NCBI GenBank assembly: GCA_963697915.1
Contig: OY969103.1
Location: 310,001 to 374,000, forward strand
Origin: VRUE01 sp963697915
GTDB taxonomy: Bacteria > Actinomycetota > Thermoleophilia > Solirubrobacterales > 70-9
Direction: 5' to 3'
DNA: 64,000 nt
A program made the translations under genes and the position numbers. The notes beneath the pieces were generated by a model that did no database searches, was not told the DNA's origin, and worked only from the letters and a program-made list of their open reading frames with translations. Below are positions 22,988 to 30,353 of the stretch, piece by piece (position 1 is the first letter of the stretch; every line of letters starts with the position of its first letter).

Positions 22988-25867
22988 CTACGGCAGGAAG
23001 TCCAGCCGGAAGTACGCCCCGCGACCGCTGGGATTGTTGCTCTCGGTCACCAGAACCGAGACCGCGTCCCCAGCATTGAACACCTGCGTGTCGGTGTCGT
23101 TGCACGTGGTGGAGCTGCTGCCCGACACCGAGCACGAGATACCGGTGCTTTCGGGAGCCGTCGGGCCCGCGGGATCCCTACGCACCGTGAAGGTGTAGGA
23201 GTCGCCGCTTCCCGCCGACCCGCCAACCAGGCCGATCCGCAGGTTGCCCAGCGTGCCACCGACGCTCAGGACCTCCTGAACCACGGTCTCGGAGGTCTCC
23301 GACGTGTCGATCATCGGGCCCATGAACCGGTTGCCCATGTTGTCCTGCAGGCCGACGCTACCCCCGCCGCCCCGGATCTCACGGGCGATGACGCCGCTCG
23401 TCCCGGGCGGGCCCTGGATGCCCTGGATGCCCTGAGCACCGTCCTCACCATCGACGCCGTCTTTACCGTCTTTACCGTCTTTACCGTCGACGCCGTCCTG
23501 GCCGTCCTGGCCGGGCAGACCGACGAGGGACGTGCCCGCGTTCCAGCTGCCGGCCAGCTTCGGGCCGTAGATGGCGTAGGTGTTGGTGTCGATGTAGAAG
23601 TCGCCGTCGTTGCCGACTTCGTTGTCAGGCGCGCCGGTGCCGTTGAGGACCGTGCGGCCATCAGCGCCATCGACGCCATCGGTGCCGTCGACACCGTCGG
23701 AGCCATTGGCGCCATCAGCGCCGTCGAGGCCGTTGGTGCCGTCGAGGCCGTTTGCACCGTCAGCGCCATCGGCACCGTCTTTACCGTCGGCGCCCTTCAG
23801 CGAGACGCCGCTGACCGGCCACACGCCACTGGCCTTGGGCCCGTAGAGGTCGCTGGTCAGGCTGTCGAGGTAGAAGTCGCCCTCGTCGCCCAGCTCGCTG
23901 GCCGGGACGCCTTCGCCGCTGAGGATCGTGCGACCGTTGAGGCCGTCGATACCGGCAGCGCCATCGGCACCGTTGGCGCCGTCAGCACCGTTGGCACCAT
24001 CGACTCCGTCTTTACCGTCGGCGCCGTTGAGGCCGTCGACGCCGTTGGTGCCGTCGAGGCCGTCTTTACCGTCGGCACCGGCCGGGCCCTGGATCCCCGG
24101 GGGACCCTGGGCGCCTTTGAGCGAGGTGCCCTCCTCGGGCCACTCGCCGCCGACCATCGGGCCGTACAGCTCGCTGGTCGCGGTATCGAGGTAGAAGTCG
24201 CCGTCGGTGCCCAGCTCATTCGCCGGGGCACCGGCGCCGCTTAGAACGGTGCTGCCGTTGGTGCCGTCTTTGCCGTCGGCTCCATCAGCACCGTCTTTGC
24301 CGTCGACACCGTTGGTGCCGTCAATGCCGTTCGTGCCGTCTTTGCCGTCGGCTCCGGCGGCACCGTCAGCGCCATTGAGGCCATCGACACCGTTCGTGCC
24401 GTCTTTACCGTCTTTGCCGTCGGCGCCATTGAGGCCGTCGACGCCGTTGGTGCCGTCCGCACCGTCGACACCGTCTTTGCCGTCAGCGCCGTTCAGGCCG
24501 TCGACGCCGTTGGTGCCGTCTTTACCGTCGGCTCCGGCGGCGCCGTCTTTACCGTCAGCACCATTGAGGCCGTCGATGCCGTCGATGCCGTTGGTGCCGT
24601 TGGTGCCGTCTTTGCCGTCGGCGCCGTTGAGGCCGTCGACGCCGTTGGTGCCGTCTTTACCGTCAGCCCCGTCTTTACCGTCGGCGCCGTTCAGGCCGTC
24701 GACGCCGTTGGTGCCGTCGACGCCGTCTTTGCCGTCTTCGCCGTCAGCGCCAGCCGGACCCTGCGGCCCCGGGGGGCCCTGAGCCCCGTCTTTGCCGTCG
24801 GCTCCATCTTTGCCGTCTTTACCGTCGACACCGTCTTTACCGTCGGCGCCATTGAGGCCGTCGACGCCGTTGGTGCCGTCAGCCCCGTCTTTACCGTCGG
24901 CGCCGTTCAGGCCGTCAACGCCGTTGGTGCCGTTGATGCCGTCTTTACCGTCAGCACCATTGAGGCCATCGACGCCGTTTGTGCCGTCGGCACCGTCTTT
25001 ACCGTCGACGCCGTTGGTGCCGTCGATGCCGTTGGTGCCATCCGCGCCGTCTTTGCCGTCAACACCGTTGGTGCCGTCTTTGCCGTCGGCTCCGTCTTTA
25101 CCGTCGGTGCCATTGGTGCCGTCGAGACCGTTGGTGCCGTCGACGCCGTCTTTGCCGTCTTCGCCGTCAGCGCCAGCCGGACCCTGCGGCCCCGGGGGGC
25201 CCTGAGCCCCGTCTTTGCCGTCGGCTCCATCTTTGCCGTCTTTACCGTCGACACCGTCTTTACCGTCGGCGCCATTGAGGCCGTCGACGCCGTTGGTGCC
25301 GTCAGCCCCGTCTTTACCGTCGGCGCCGTTCAGGCCGTCAACGCCGTTGGTGCCGTTGATGCCGTCGACCCCGTTGGTCCCGTCGGCGCCATCCTGACCG
25401 TCGGCGCCGTCAGCTCCGTCCTGGCCGTCGACACCGTCGGTGCCGTCAACGCCATCCTGGCCGTCGACGCCATTGGTGCCGTTAACGCCGTCGGCGCCAG
25501 CCTCACCCTTCTCACCCTGGGGGCCAATGGGACCAGCCGGGCCCGCCGGGCCGGGCTCACCCTGGGCGCCGCTCTGGCCGTCCTCGCTGCTGCCCTGGAC
25601 GCCGAGCACTCCCTGGCTCGAGTTGGCAACCACCATCTGGACGCGCTTCTCGCCACCCTTGCAGGCGTATTTCGAGCGAACGAAGCGAATGCTGCCCTTG
25701 TCGGGAGCAACCTGCCGGATGCAGAGGTTGATCGTTTCCAGGGATCGCTTCTGCGCCGCCTGAGCTTGCGTGGAGGCAGCGAAAAAGCCGGTGAACAGCA
25801 GGATCGCCGCAAGGGCGAAGGCCGGCCACCGAAGGGTTCTGGGGGTTGAGAGCGAGAAAGCGGTCAT
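22988..25867 (-). CDS. Secreted collagen-like Gly-X-Y repeat protein
   Basis: This 959-residue protein has a signal peptide (LRWPAFALAAILLFTGFFAASTQAQA). A short Cys-containing N-domain (INLCIRQVAPDKGSIRFVR...YACKGGEKRV) is followed by about 600 residues of Gly-X-Y triplets, mostly GxD, GTN and GLN types, with GPAGPAGPIGPQG near the start. Three copies of a 45-residue non-collagen module (LSGAGAPANELGTDGDFYLD ... YGP) interrupt the triplets. A 150-residue C-domain (from SGVIAREIRGGGGSVG) may act as a trimerisation head. The triplets are Asp- and Asn-rich rather than Pro-rich. The ATG at 25867 was chosen because GGAGA lies 9 bases upstream. The DNA contains a 239-bp exact direct repeat. It probably forms surface fibres. 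Confidence 0.88.
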   Translation of the reverse strand: MTAFSLSTPRTLRWPAFALAAILLFTGFFAASTQAQAAQKRSLETINLCIRQVAPDKGSIRFVRSKYACKGGEKRVQMVVANSSQGVLGVQGSSEDGQSGAQGEPGPAGPAGPIGPQGEKGEAGADGVNGTNGVDGQDGVDGTDGVDGQDGADGADGQDGADGTNGVDGINGTNGVDGLNGADGKDGADGTNGVDGLNGADGKDGVDGKDGKDGADGKDGAQGPPGPQGPAGADGEDGKDGVDGTNGLDGTNGTDGKDGADGKDGTNGVDGKDGADGTNGIDGTNGVDGKDGADGTNGVDGLNGADGKDGINGTNGVDGLNGADGKDGADGTNGVDGLNGADGKDGVDGKDGKDGADGKDGAQGPPGPQGPAGADGEDGKDGVDGTNGVDGLNGADGKDGADGKDGTNGVDGLNGADGKDGTNGTNGIDGIDGLNGADGKDGAAGADGKDGTNGVDGLNGADGKDGVDGADGTNGVDGLNGADGKDGKDGTNGVDGLNGADGAAGADGKDGTNGIDGTNGVDGKDGADGADGKDGTNGSTVLSGAGAPANELGTDGDFYLDTATSELYGPMVGGEWPEEGTSLKGAQGPPGIQGPAGADGKDGLDGTNGVDGLNGADGKDGVDGANGADGANGADGAAGIDGLNGRTILSGEGVPASELGDEGDFYLDSLTSDLYGPKASGVWPVSGVSLKGADGKDGADGADGANGLDGTNGLDGADGANGSDGVDGTDGVDGADGRTVLNGTGAPDNEVGNDGDFYIDTNTYAIYGPKLAGSWNAGTSLVGLPGQDGQDGVDGKDGKDGKDGVDGEDGAQGIQGIQGPPGTSGVIAREIRGGGGSVGLQDNMGNRFMGPMIDTSETSETVVQEVLSVGGTLGNLRIGLVGGSAGSGDSYTFTVRRDPAGPTAPESTGISCSVSGSSSTTCNDTDTQVFNAGDAVSVLVTESNNPSGRGAYFRLDFLP
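24705..24943. repeat. Long direct repeat inside the collagen-like gene, copy 1
   Basis: About 239 bases, starting CCGTTGGTGCCGTCGACG, are identical by eye to 25128-25366, an offset of 423 bases (141 codons, 47 triplets). The unit includes the single GPQGPPG-type segment (GPAGADGE and neighbours). This indicates a recent in-frame duplication. Confidence 0.85.
25128..25366. repeat. Long direct repeat inside the collagen-like gene, copy 2
   Basis: Second copy of the 239-base repeat described at 24705-24943. Beyond 25366 the sequence diverges (GACCCCG instead of TTTACCG). Confidence 0.85.
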
Positions 25868-26019
25868 CTGAAGGGTCTCCTTGCTGGGTTGAAGCACCAA
25901 CACGCCAAACGCCGCCTACGCGGGGTTTCTTTTGGCGCCCCAGGGCCGTGGACGCGTGTTGCAAGCGAGCACCCAGAAACCGGCGCCCCGACCGCTCCTC
26001 TATTGGGCCTGGTGGCCGG

Positions 26020-26385
26020 CTACTGGACTTTTCGCAGGCGGGAACGCTGCTCTTGGCGTTCGACCACCTGGGCGATCAGCTTCTTCACGTTGGAGTCGCC
26101 GCTCGCCTTGATGTGACCGGTCTCATAGGCCTTGCGGTAGCTCTTCAGCGTGCCCCGCTCGGCCAGCTCGTTGAACTGCGCCCGGTCGATCTGGACCAGC
26201 ACGCGCTCGTCCTGGGCAAGGTCCTTGCTGATCTTGGGCCCCGGCACCTCGACCCGGTAGAGCTGGATGTCCCCCCTGCCTTTCAGCTCCAGCCCGAAGA
26301 CGAGTTTCAGTTTCTGCAGCGCCGGGACTTCCGCCTGGAAGCGCTCCACCGCCGTTTCGATCATCTCCTTGGTGCCACCCGCCAT
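26020..26385 (-). CDS. SCP2-like sterol/lipid-binding protein
   Basis: This 121-residue protein resembles the small SCP2 lipid-binding fold. KLKLVFGLELKGRGDIQLYRVEV gives the first strands, RVLVQIDRAQFNELAERGTLKSYRKAYETGHIKASGDSNVKKL the strand-helix end, and the last helix is LIAQVVERQEQR. Such proteins bind acyl chains or sterols without catalysis. There is no signal peptide, so it is cytosolic. It sits between the divergent kinase gene and the collagen-like gene and is probably a single transcript. The assignment rests on the pattern near the C-terminus, GxIKxxGD, which is common in SCP2 domains. Confidence 0.65.
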   Translation of the reverse strand: MAGGTKEMIETAVERFQAEVPALQKLKLVFGLELKGRGDIQLYRVEVPGPKISKDLAQDERVLVQIDRAQFNELAERGTLKSYRKAYETGHIKASGDSNVKKLIAQVVERQEQRSRLRKVQ

Positions 26386-26433
26386 CGAGACACCGATGCT
26401 AACCGAGAAGGGTCACCCCCTACGATCACCGGC

Positions 26434-27318
26434 GTGAGCGAGCACGCCAGCTGGGAGTTCGAGGAGGGTGAGGAGATCCACCCCGGCCGGGTCGTCCTCG
26501 AGGCGATCGGAGGCGGCAACCGCTACGAGGTCTTCCTGATCTGGGACGAGGGGCTCTACGCACTCGGCGTCGCCAAGCTGCTGCGCCCCGACCAGGCCAA
26601 GGACGAGAAGGCGCTGCGCGACCTCGGTCGCGAGGTCGATGCCCTGGAAGCACTCGCCCACCCCACCCTCGTGCGCTGCTTCGGCGCCGTCCTCGACGGC
26701 CCTCACCCACACGTCCTGATCGAGCACCTGGAGGGGCCGTCGCTGCGCCGCCTGATCCGCCGTGACGGTTCGATCGGGCTCGAACAGCTGCTGCCGCTCG
26801 CCGCCCACGTCGCCGGCGCCCTGCAGTACATGGCCAACAGCGGCTACGTCCATCTCGACGTCAAGCCGGACAACATCGTGATGGGGGTGCCGCCGCGGCT
26901 GATCGACCTCAGCATCGCCCGCACGGTCGAGCGGGCGGCGCGGACCGACGGGCCGATCGGCACCGACCCCTACATGCCACCCGAGCAGTGCGTGGGTGAG
27001 TCGGCGGGCGCGCGGATCGGCCCGCCCGCCGACGCCTGGGGCCTCGGCGCGACCCTCTTCCACGCGGTTTCCGGACGCAAGCCGTTCCCGCGCGGCGAAG
27101 GGGAAGGCGATGGCGCGCGCTTCCCCCAGCTCGAGCTCGACCCGGTGACGCTCCCCGACGCCCTGCCGGAGGAGATCCGCAACCTGATCTACGAGCTGCT
27201 CGACCGCGATCCCGCGCGCCGGCCGACCTGCGGTGAGGTCGTCGAGCGCCTCGAGCCGCTGATCGCCACCCTGCCGCGCAAGGTCAGCCTCACCCGGCGC
27301 GGGCCGGTGGGGATCTGA
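26434..27318 (+). CDS. Serine/threonine protein kinase-like protein
   Basis: This 294-residue protein covers one protein-kinase domain and no more. It has the glycine-loop position AIGGGNRYEVFL, lysine strand YALGVAKLLRP, helix-C region REVDALEAL, catalytic loop GYVHLDVKPDNIVMG (HLD in place of HRD, catalytic Asp, Lys and Asn present) and LIDLSIARTV in place of DFG. GTDPYMPPEQC is the activation-segment end. The metal-binding Asp of DLS is kept. The change of HRD to HLD implies no phospho-activation through the Arg. The GTG at 26434 is divergent from the SCP2-like gene, with 48 bases between. No transmembrane helix or sensor domain is attached, so it is a soluble kinase with unknown targets. 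Confidence 0.82.
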   Translation: MSEHASWEFEEGEEIHPGRVVLEAIGGGNRYEVFLIWDEGLYALGVAKLLRPDQAKDEKALRDLGREVDALEALAHPTLVRCFGAVLDGPHPHVLIEHLEGPSLRRLIRRDGSIGLEQLLPLAAHVAGALQYMANSGYVHLDVKPDNIVMGVPPRLIDLSIARTVERAARTDGPIGTDPYMPPEQCVGESAGARIGPPADAWGLGATLFHAVSGRKPFPRGEGEGDGARFPQLELDPVTLPDALPEEIRNLIYELLDRDPARRPTCGEVVERLEPLIATLPRKVSLTRRGPVGI

Positions 27319-27400
27319 GCGGGCAGATTCGCGGACGGCCCGTGTTTAGGACGTAACCAAGGGGTAGAGACCACCCATGCAACGACCCAGGAGGGAATCC

Positions 27401-27913
27401 ATGCCCAGGCGAACCACCGAAGCGCGAGCCGTCCCCCCGGCCGCCCGCGTCTTCGCCAACCTGCAAGCCGACGACGCGCTGCTGGCGAGCGAGGCCTCTG
27501 CCCTGCGCAAGACCAGCGCCCTCTTCCTGGCGCTGCTCGTGCTCGCCGCGGTGCCCCTCTTCTGGGCGGCCAACGCGGCGGGGCTGATCGGCGACGTCCC
27601 CGCCGCGCTCGCCAAGGGCGGCAACAGCGGCCCCGGCGGTGGCGACGATGACGACGACCGCGGCGACGACGGCGACGGCGAACGCACCTTCCTCAAAACC
27701 GACGACACCAGCGGCGCCGTCTCGACCCGCGGCACGACCCACGACAACGACACCAACACCCGCACGCAGCGGGGCACCGACGACACCAGCCGCAACGGCC
27801 AGTCGACCCGCGGCACCACCCGCGACAACGACACCCGCACGAACACCGACAACAGCGCCACCGGCACCCAGGGCCAGACCCAGACCCGCACCAGAACCGG
27901 CGGCACTAACTAA
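27401..27913 (+). CDS. Membrane-anchored low-complexity Asp/Thr/Arg-rich protein
   Basis: I do not recognise a family for this 170-residue protein. One membrane helix (SALFLALLVLAAVPLFWAANAAG) follows about 45 residues of cytoplasmic N-terminus. The outer 95 residues are low complexity: an acidic DDDDDRGDDGDGE run, then Thr/Asp/Asn/Arg-rich segments (TRGTTHDNDTNT, TRGTTRDNDTRT) with internal near-repeats. ATG at 27401 is clear from AGGAGG 6 bases upstream; an earlier in-frame ATG at 27377 lacks this. A copy of palindromic repeat family 1 lies 13 bases after its stop and could act as a terminator. Confidence 0.7.
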   Translation: MPRRTTEARAVPPAARVFANLQADDALLASEASALRKTSALFLALLVLAAVPLFWAANAAGLIGDVPAALAKGGNSGPGGGDDDDDRGDDGDGERTFLKTDDTSGAVSTRGTTHDNDTNTRTQRGTDDTSRNGQSTRGTTRDNDTRTNTDNSATGTQGQTQTRTRTGGTN

Positions 27914-27926
27914 CCCAGTCGGTCAG

Positions 27927-27967
27927 CCCAACGCGTTTTCCCTCTATTTCAGGGAGAACGCGTTGGG
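27927..27967 (+). repeat. Palindromic repeat family 1, copy C (after the low-complexity gene)
   Basis: ACGCGTTTTCCCT (27931-27943), loop CTATTTC and AGGGAGAACGCGT (27951-27963). Here the palindrome extends by CCCA/TGGG to 17-bp arms. It is intergenic and starts 13 bases past a stop codon, a possible terminator position. Confidence 0.93.
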
Positions 27968-28120
27968 ATTTGGCCCAGGTCGAATCTGTCTGCTCGCCGT
28001 AGACGGCGGGCTCTTCGCGACGCGGTTGCCGGAGTACTAGAAACGGCTGGCAACTAATACATCCGTCCAGGAGACTAGTACTCCATGGGATGGATTCCGG
28101 GAACGGACGAGAAAGGGACG

Positions 28121-28687
28121 ATGGCCTCTAGGTCCTTTGTCCTCTTTGCGCTTGCCCTGTTCGCGGCCCTGGCGCTGGCGCCCAGCGCCCACGCGGCCTC
28201 GCCGATCGCGCCCGTCGCCGCCTGCCCGGGGCAGACCGCGCTCGGCGCGCCCGCCGCAGCCCAGGAGGAGGCGATGCGCTGCATGACCGACTACGCGCGC
28301 GGCCAACTCGGCCTGGCGCCGCTGGTCGAGGTCGAGGAGCTGAACGCCTCGGCCAACGGCAAGTCCGACGACATCCTGCGCTGCGACAGCTTCAGCCACT
28401 CCGCCTGCGGCCGCGACTTCACCTACTGGATGGAAGCGACCGGCTACCTCTCCGCCCAGTGCTGGCGCGCCGGCGAGAACCTCGCCTGGGGGACCGGGCG
28501 GGAAGGCACCGTGCGCTCGATCTTCCGCGCCTGGATGCGCTCGCCGACCCACCGCGAGAACGTGCTGGGCAGCAGCTTCACCCAGCTCGGCGTCAGCCTC
28601 GAGGTCGGCGAACTCGAAGGCCTGCGCGGCACCCGCGTCTGGACGCAGCACTTCGGCTCGCACTGCGAGCCGGCCAGCGCCGCATAG
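28121..28687 (+). CDS. Secreted CAP-domain (SCP/PR1) protein
   Basis: The 188-residue protein has a signal peptide (FVLFALALFAALALAPSAHAA) and then one CAP domain. Features are LNASANGKSDDILRCDSFSHSACG (first His of the CAP pocket region), GENLAWGTG, IFRAWMRSPTHRENVLGSSFTQLGVSL and VWTQHFGSHC. Five or more Cys suggest disulphides. ATG at 28121 has AAGGGA just upstream; an ATG at 28085 would put an odd polar lead before the signal peptide. CAP proteins are extracellular with varied and mostly unknown functions. Confidence 0.85.
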   Translation: MASRSFVLFALALFAALALAPSAHAASPIAPVAACPGQTALGAPAAAQEEAMRCMTDYARGQLGLAPLVEVEELNASANGKSDDILRCDSFSHSACGRDFTYWMEATGYLSAQCWRAGENLAWGTGREGTVRSIFRAWMRSPTHRENVLGSSFTQLGVSLEVGELEGLRGTRVWTQHFGSHCEPASAA

Positions 28688-28704
28688 CCAGGCCCCGCAC
28701 GCGC

Positions 28705-29079
28705 TCAGGCCGAGAGCGGCATCCGCTGCAGGCGCTGCAGGCGCTCGGCGAGGCGATCGGCGCGGGCGGTGAAGTCGCCCACCCCGGCCTCGTCGTCCTC
28801 CCTGCGCGGCGCGGGGCGCTGAGCCGCGGCGGGTTGGGCCGCGCCGCTGCGGCTCGCGATCGCGCTCGCCCGCTCGGCGAGCTCGGCGGCACGGCGGGCC
28901 TGCTCAGCGGCGTCGATCGCCGCGGCTCCGACCGTCATCACCGCCGCCTCGGACGCGCGTGCGGTCGCCAGCGCCTCGTCGATCCGCTCGATCAGCTCGC
29001 TCAACAGCGGCGGCCGGGCGCTCTCGGGCAGCGCCCACTGCTCCGTGGTGTCGGACTCGAACTCGCTCACCCCTCCCAT
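28705..29079 (-). CDS. Hypothetical Ala-rich helical protein
   Basis: This 124-residue protein is mostly alpha-helical. Residues 25-75 (LLSELIERIDEALATARASEAAVMTV and AAEQARRAAELAERASAIA) form a likely coiled coil. A Pro/Ala/Gln linker and a short final helix (ARADRLAERLQRLQRM) follow. No family is recognised. The start is uncertain: ATG at 29079 has no clear ribosome binding site, while GTG at 29070 has a GGGAGG directly before it. The reading frame also opens further left, but that section overlaps the leader of the divergent CoA-ester lyase gene. Confidence 0.55.
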   Translation of the reverse strand: MGGVSEFESDTTEQWALPESARPPLLSELIERIDEALATARASEAAVMTVGAAAIDAAEQARRAAELAERASAIASRSGAAQPAAAQRPAPRREDDEAGVGDFTARADRLAERLQRLQRMPLSA

Positions 29080-29140
29080 GTACGGCGGCGAGGGCCGAAT
29101 CCCTGCGGTCCCTGGACGCATGGCTCGTACTAGATTTCGC

Positions 29141-29187
29141 TTCCGGTGCGCTTTATCCGTCTGTAAGACGGGAAAGGCGCACCGGAA
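29141..29187 (+). promoter_or_regulatory. Two-part hairpin in the leader of the CoA-ester lyase gene
   Basis: Outer arms TTCCGGTGCGCTTT (29141-29154) and AAAGGCGCACCGGAA (29173-29187, one extra base) enclose an inner stem, CCGTCT-GTA-AGACGG (29157-29171). The structure ends 13 bases before the ribosome binding site of the lyase gene. It could be an attenuator or mRNA stabiliser, or another palindromic repeat type. Confidence 0.55.
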
Positions 29188-29210
29188 CGCCAACCGACCC
29201 GAGGAGCAGC

Positions 29211-30263
29211 TTGAGAAACCCCAGAGACTTCTTCCAGCCGCAGGCGATCGGCGCCCCCGAGCCGCTGCGCGAGATCCCGGTCAAGCCGTCGCGGATGATC
29301 CACTTCCTCGACTTCTCGAACGAGAAAATGGTCGCCAAGGCGGCCGACATCGCGACCAAGACCGACATCCTGCTCGGCAACCTCGAGGACGCGATCCCGG
29401 TCGACCGCAAGGAGGCGGCGCGCCAGGGCCTGATCAAGGCGGCGACGGAGTCCGACTTCGGCCAGACCGCACTCTGGACGCGGGTCAACTCGCTGGAGAG
29501 CCCGTGGGTGCTCGACGACCTGACCGAGCTGGTCGCCGCGATCGGCGACAAGCTCGAGGTCGTGATGGTGCCCAAGGTCGAGGGCGCCTGGGACATCCAC
29601 TACGTCGACCGCCTGCTCGCCCAGCTCGAGGCCAAGGCCGGCCTCGAGCGGCCGATCCTCGTCCACGCGATCCTCGAGACCGCGCAGGGCGTCGTCAACG
29701 TCGAGGAGATCGCCGCCGCCAGCCCGCGCATGCAGGGGATGAGCTTCGGCCCGGCCGACCTCGCCGCCTCGCGGCGGATGAAGACGACCCGGGTCGGCGG
29801 TGGCCATCCCGGCTACCGCTCGATGGAGGACCCGGCCGACCCCGAGAACCCCGAGGCCGACCGCGTCACCGCTCAGCAGGACCCCTGGCACTACTCGATC
29901 GCCCGCATGGTCGACGCCTGCGCCGCGACCGGGATCCTGCCCTTCTACGGCCCCTTCGGCGACATCAAGGACACCGCCGGCTGCGAGACCCAGTTCCGCT
30001 CGGCCTTCCTGCTCGGCTGCGTCGGCGCCTGGTCGCTGCACCCGGTCCAGATCGGGATCGCCAAGCAGGTCTTCAGCCCGCCGGTCGACGAGGTCAAGTT
30101 CGCCAAGAAGGTGCTGGAGGCGATCCCCGACGGCCGCGGCGTCCACATGATCGACGGCAAGATGCAGGACGACGCCACCTGGAAGCAGTGCAAGGTGATG
30201 GTCGAGCTGGCCGAGATGCTGGCCGCGAAGGACCCGGAGCTGGCCGAGTCCTACGGGCTGTAA
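29211..30263 (+). CDS. CoA-ester lyase, malyl-CoA/beta-methylmalyl-CoA lyase-like (HpcH/HpaI family)
   Basis: This 350-residue protein matches CitE/Mcl-type CoA-ester lyases. It has RMIHFLDFSNEKMVAKAA, DILLGNLEDAIPVDRKEAARQ (Mg-binding Glu and Asp region), LEVVMVPKVEGAWDI, ILVHAILETAQGVVNVEEI, MSFGPADLAASRRMK and CVGAWSLHPVQIGIAKQVF. By family it cleaves or forms malyl-CoA (glyoxylate plus acetyl-CoA) or methylmalyl-CoA. It works with the metabolism implied by the acyl-CoA ligase, PEPCK and the MaoC hydratase nearby. The TTG start at 29211 is supported by GAGGAG 4 bases before it. A hairpin leader precedes it. Confidence 0.87.
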   Translation: MRNPRDFFQPQAIGAPEPLREIPVKPSRMIHFLDFSNEKMVAKAADIATKTDILLGNLEDAIPVDRKEAARQGLIKAATESDFGQTALWTRVNSLESPWVLDDLTELVAAIGDKLEVVMVPKVEGAWDIHYVDRLLAQLEAKAGLERPILVHAILETAQGVVNVEEIAAASPRMQGMSFGPADLAASRRMKTTRVGGGHPGYRSMEDPADPENPEADRVTAQQDPWHYSIARMVDACAATGILPFYGPFGDIKDTAGCETQFRSAFLLGCVGAWSLHPVQIGIAKQVFSPPVDEVKFAKKVLEAIPDGRGVHMIDGKMQDDATWKQCKVMVELAEMLAAKDPELAESYGL

Positions 30264-30276
30264 CGCTTCGGGCGGG

Positions 30277-30345
30277 CGGGTCCTGTCGCGGGGGTGGGTT
30301 CCCCGTCCTCACCGGACGGGGAACCCACCCCCGCGCCTCCCGCCC
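30277..30345. terminator. 22-bp perfect hairpin between convergent genes
   Basis: Arms at 30287-30308 and 30314-30335 pair perfectly over 22 bases around the loop TCACC. It lies between the ends of the CoA-ester lyase and PEPCK genes, the classic place for a two-way terminator. Its left shoulder CGGGTCCTGTCGCGGGG (30277-30293) recurs, inverted, at 61592-61608. Confidence 0.85.
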
Positions 30346-30353
30346 GAGAGGCG

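Noticed and set aside
22961..25397. CRISPR-like or satellite-like appearance and several plus-strand PSAPSLPS frames
   Set aside because: The periodicity is 9 bases and codes for Gly-X-Y triplets on the minus strand after a good signal peptide. There is no repeat-spacer structure.
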